Made by a program: the position numbers and the translations under genes
Notes under the pieces: generated by a model
Database searches by the model: none
What the model was told of the DNA's origin: nothing
The model's input: only the letters and a program-made list of their open reading frames with translations
DNA from: Pseudomonadota bacterium
Lineage (GTDB): Bacteria > Pseudomonadota > Alphaproteobacteria > Rhizobiales > Rhizobiaceae
Direction: 5' to 3'
NCBI GenBank assembly: GCA_003242525.1
Contig: QGUU01000202.1
Coordinates: 1 to 5,445 of the forward strand
DNA length: 5,445 nucleotides
Part shown: in pieces, positions 5,391-5,445 of the stretch
How the letters are laid out: each line of letters begins with the position of its first letter
How positions within the stretch are numbered: position 1 is the first letter of the stretch

Positions 5391-5445
5391 TCCTTCTTGT
5401 TCTGCCTGTTTGCGATGAGGTCGTCGACGACGGTGGGGTCGGCGA
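5387..5445 (-). CDS. C-terminal end of an unidentified upstream gene
   Basis: The last 18 codons read [18 protein letters not shown], then TGA at 5389-5387, with the start outside the window. The evidence is the reading frame's ATGA overlap with the MOSC start, a usual arrangement for co-translated genes, and bacterial-looking codon use. The tail is charged and helix-like. It is too short to assign to a family. Confidence 0.5.
   Translation of the reverse strand, partial: ADPTVVDDLIANRQNKKE

Noticed and set aside
5387..5445. Antitoxin C-terminus suggested by the charged, helix-like tail
   Set aside because: Eighteen residues are too few for assignment, and the following MOSC protein is not a toxin.

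Overview
The window looks like a chromosomal segment of a high-GC alphaproteobacterium, most probably of the Hyphomicrobiales (Brucella/Mesorhizobium-like). This rests on the LeuB, LeuD and aspartate-semialdehyde dehydrogenase sequences, which read like the rhizobial/Brucella forms, and on the strong G/C preference at third codon positions. I had no database search, so the placement is from memory of family sequences. Every gene I can support is on the minus strand; the long plus-strand open frames are antisense shadows.

In transcription order (high to low coordinates): the last 18 codons of an unidentified gene (5445-5387) overlap by ATGA with a MOSC-domain protein (5390-4647). After a 137-bp gap comes leuD (4509-3904). 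Close behind it are a signal-peptide-bearing protein (3862-2930) whose C-terminus carries a C-x-P-H-x-C loop like that of the lysozyme inhibitor Ivy, and a RidA-family protein (2925-2542) whose GTG start lies 4 nt after the previous stop. A 221-bp gap rich in inverted repeats leads to leuB (2320-1214). A 369-bp gap holds a plausible promoter, a possible 44-codon gene (1092-958) and a GC-rich palindromic block. Last is asd (844-1), cut by the window edge about 60 codons before its expected end.

Functionally this is an amino-acid biosynthesis neighbourhood. LeuD (isomerase small subunit) and LeuB (dehydrogenase) act in consecutive leucine steps; Asd makes the branch-point aldehyde for lysine/diaminopimelate, threonine and methionine. 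leuC and leuA are not here. The Rid-family protein would fit next to PLP-linked branched-chain metabolism, but it lacks the arginine needed for classical enamine/imine deaminase activity. The secreted protein has no obvious metabolic link.

The most interesting points are the Ivy-like secreted protein inside a leucine cluster; an identical 11-bp palindrome (GCCGTTTCGGC) upstream of both leuD and leuB; the promoter plus micro-gene before asd; and several inverted repeats placed at ribosome-binding sites or leaders. I see no mobile element, CRISPR array, tRNA or rRNA. I do not see convincing evidence of a wholly new multi-gene system.
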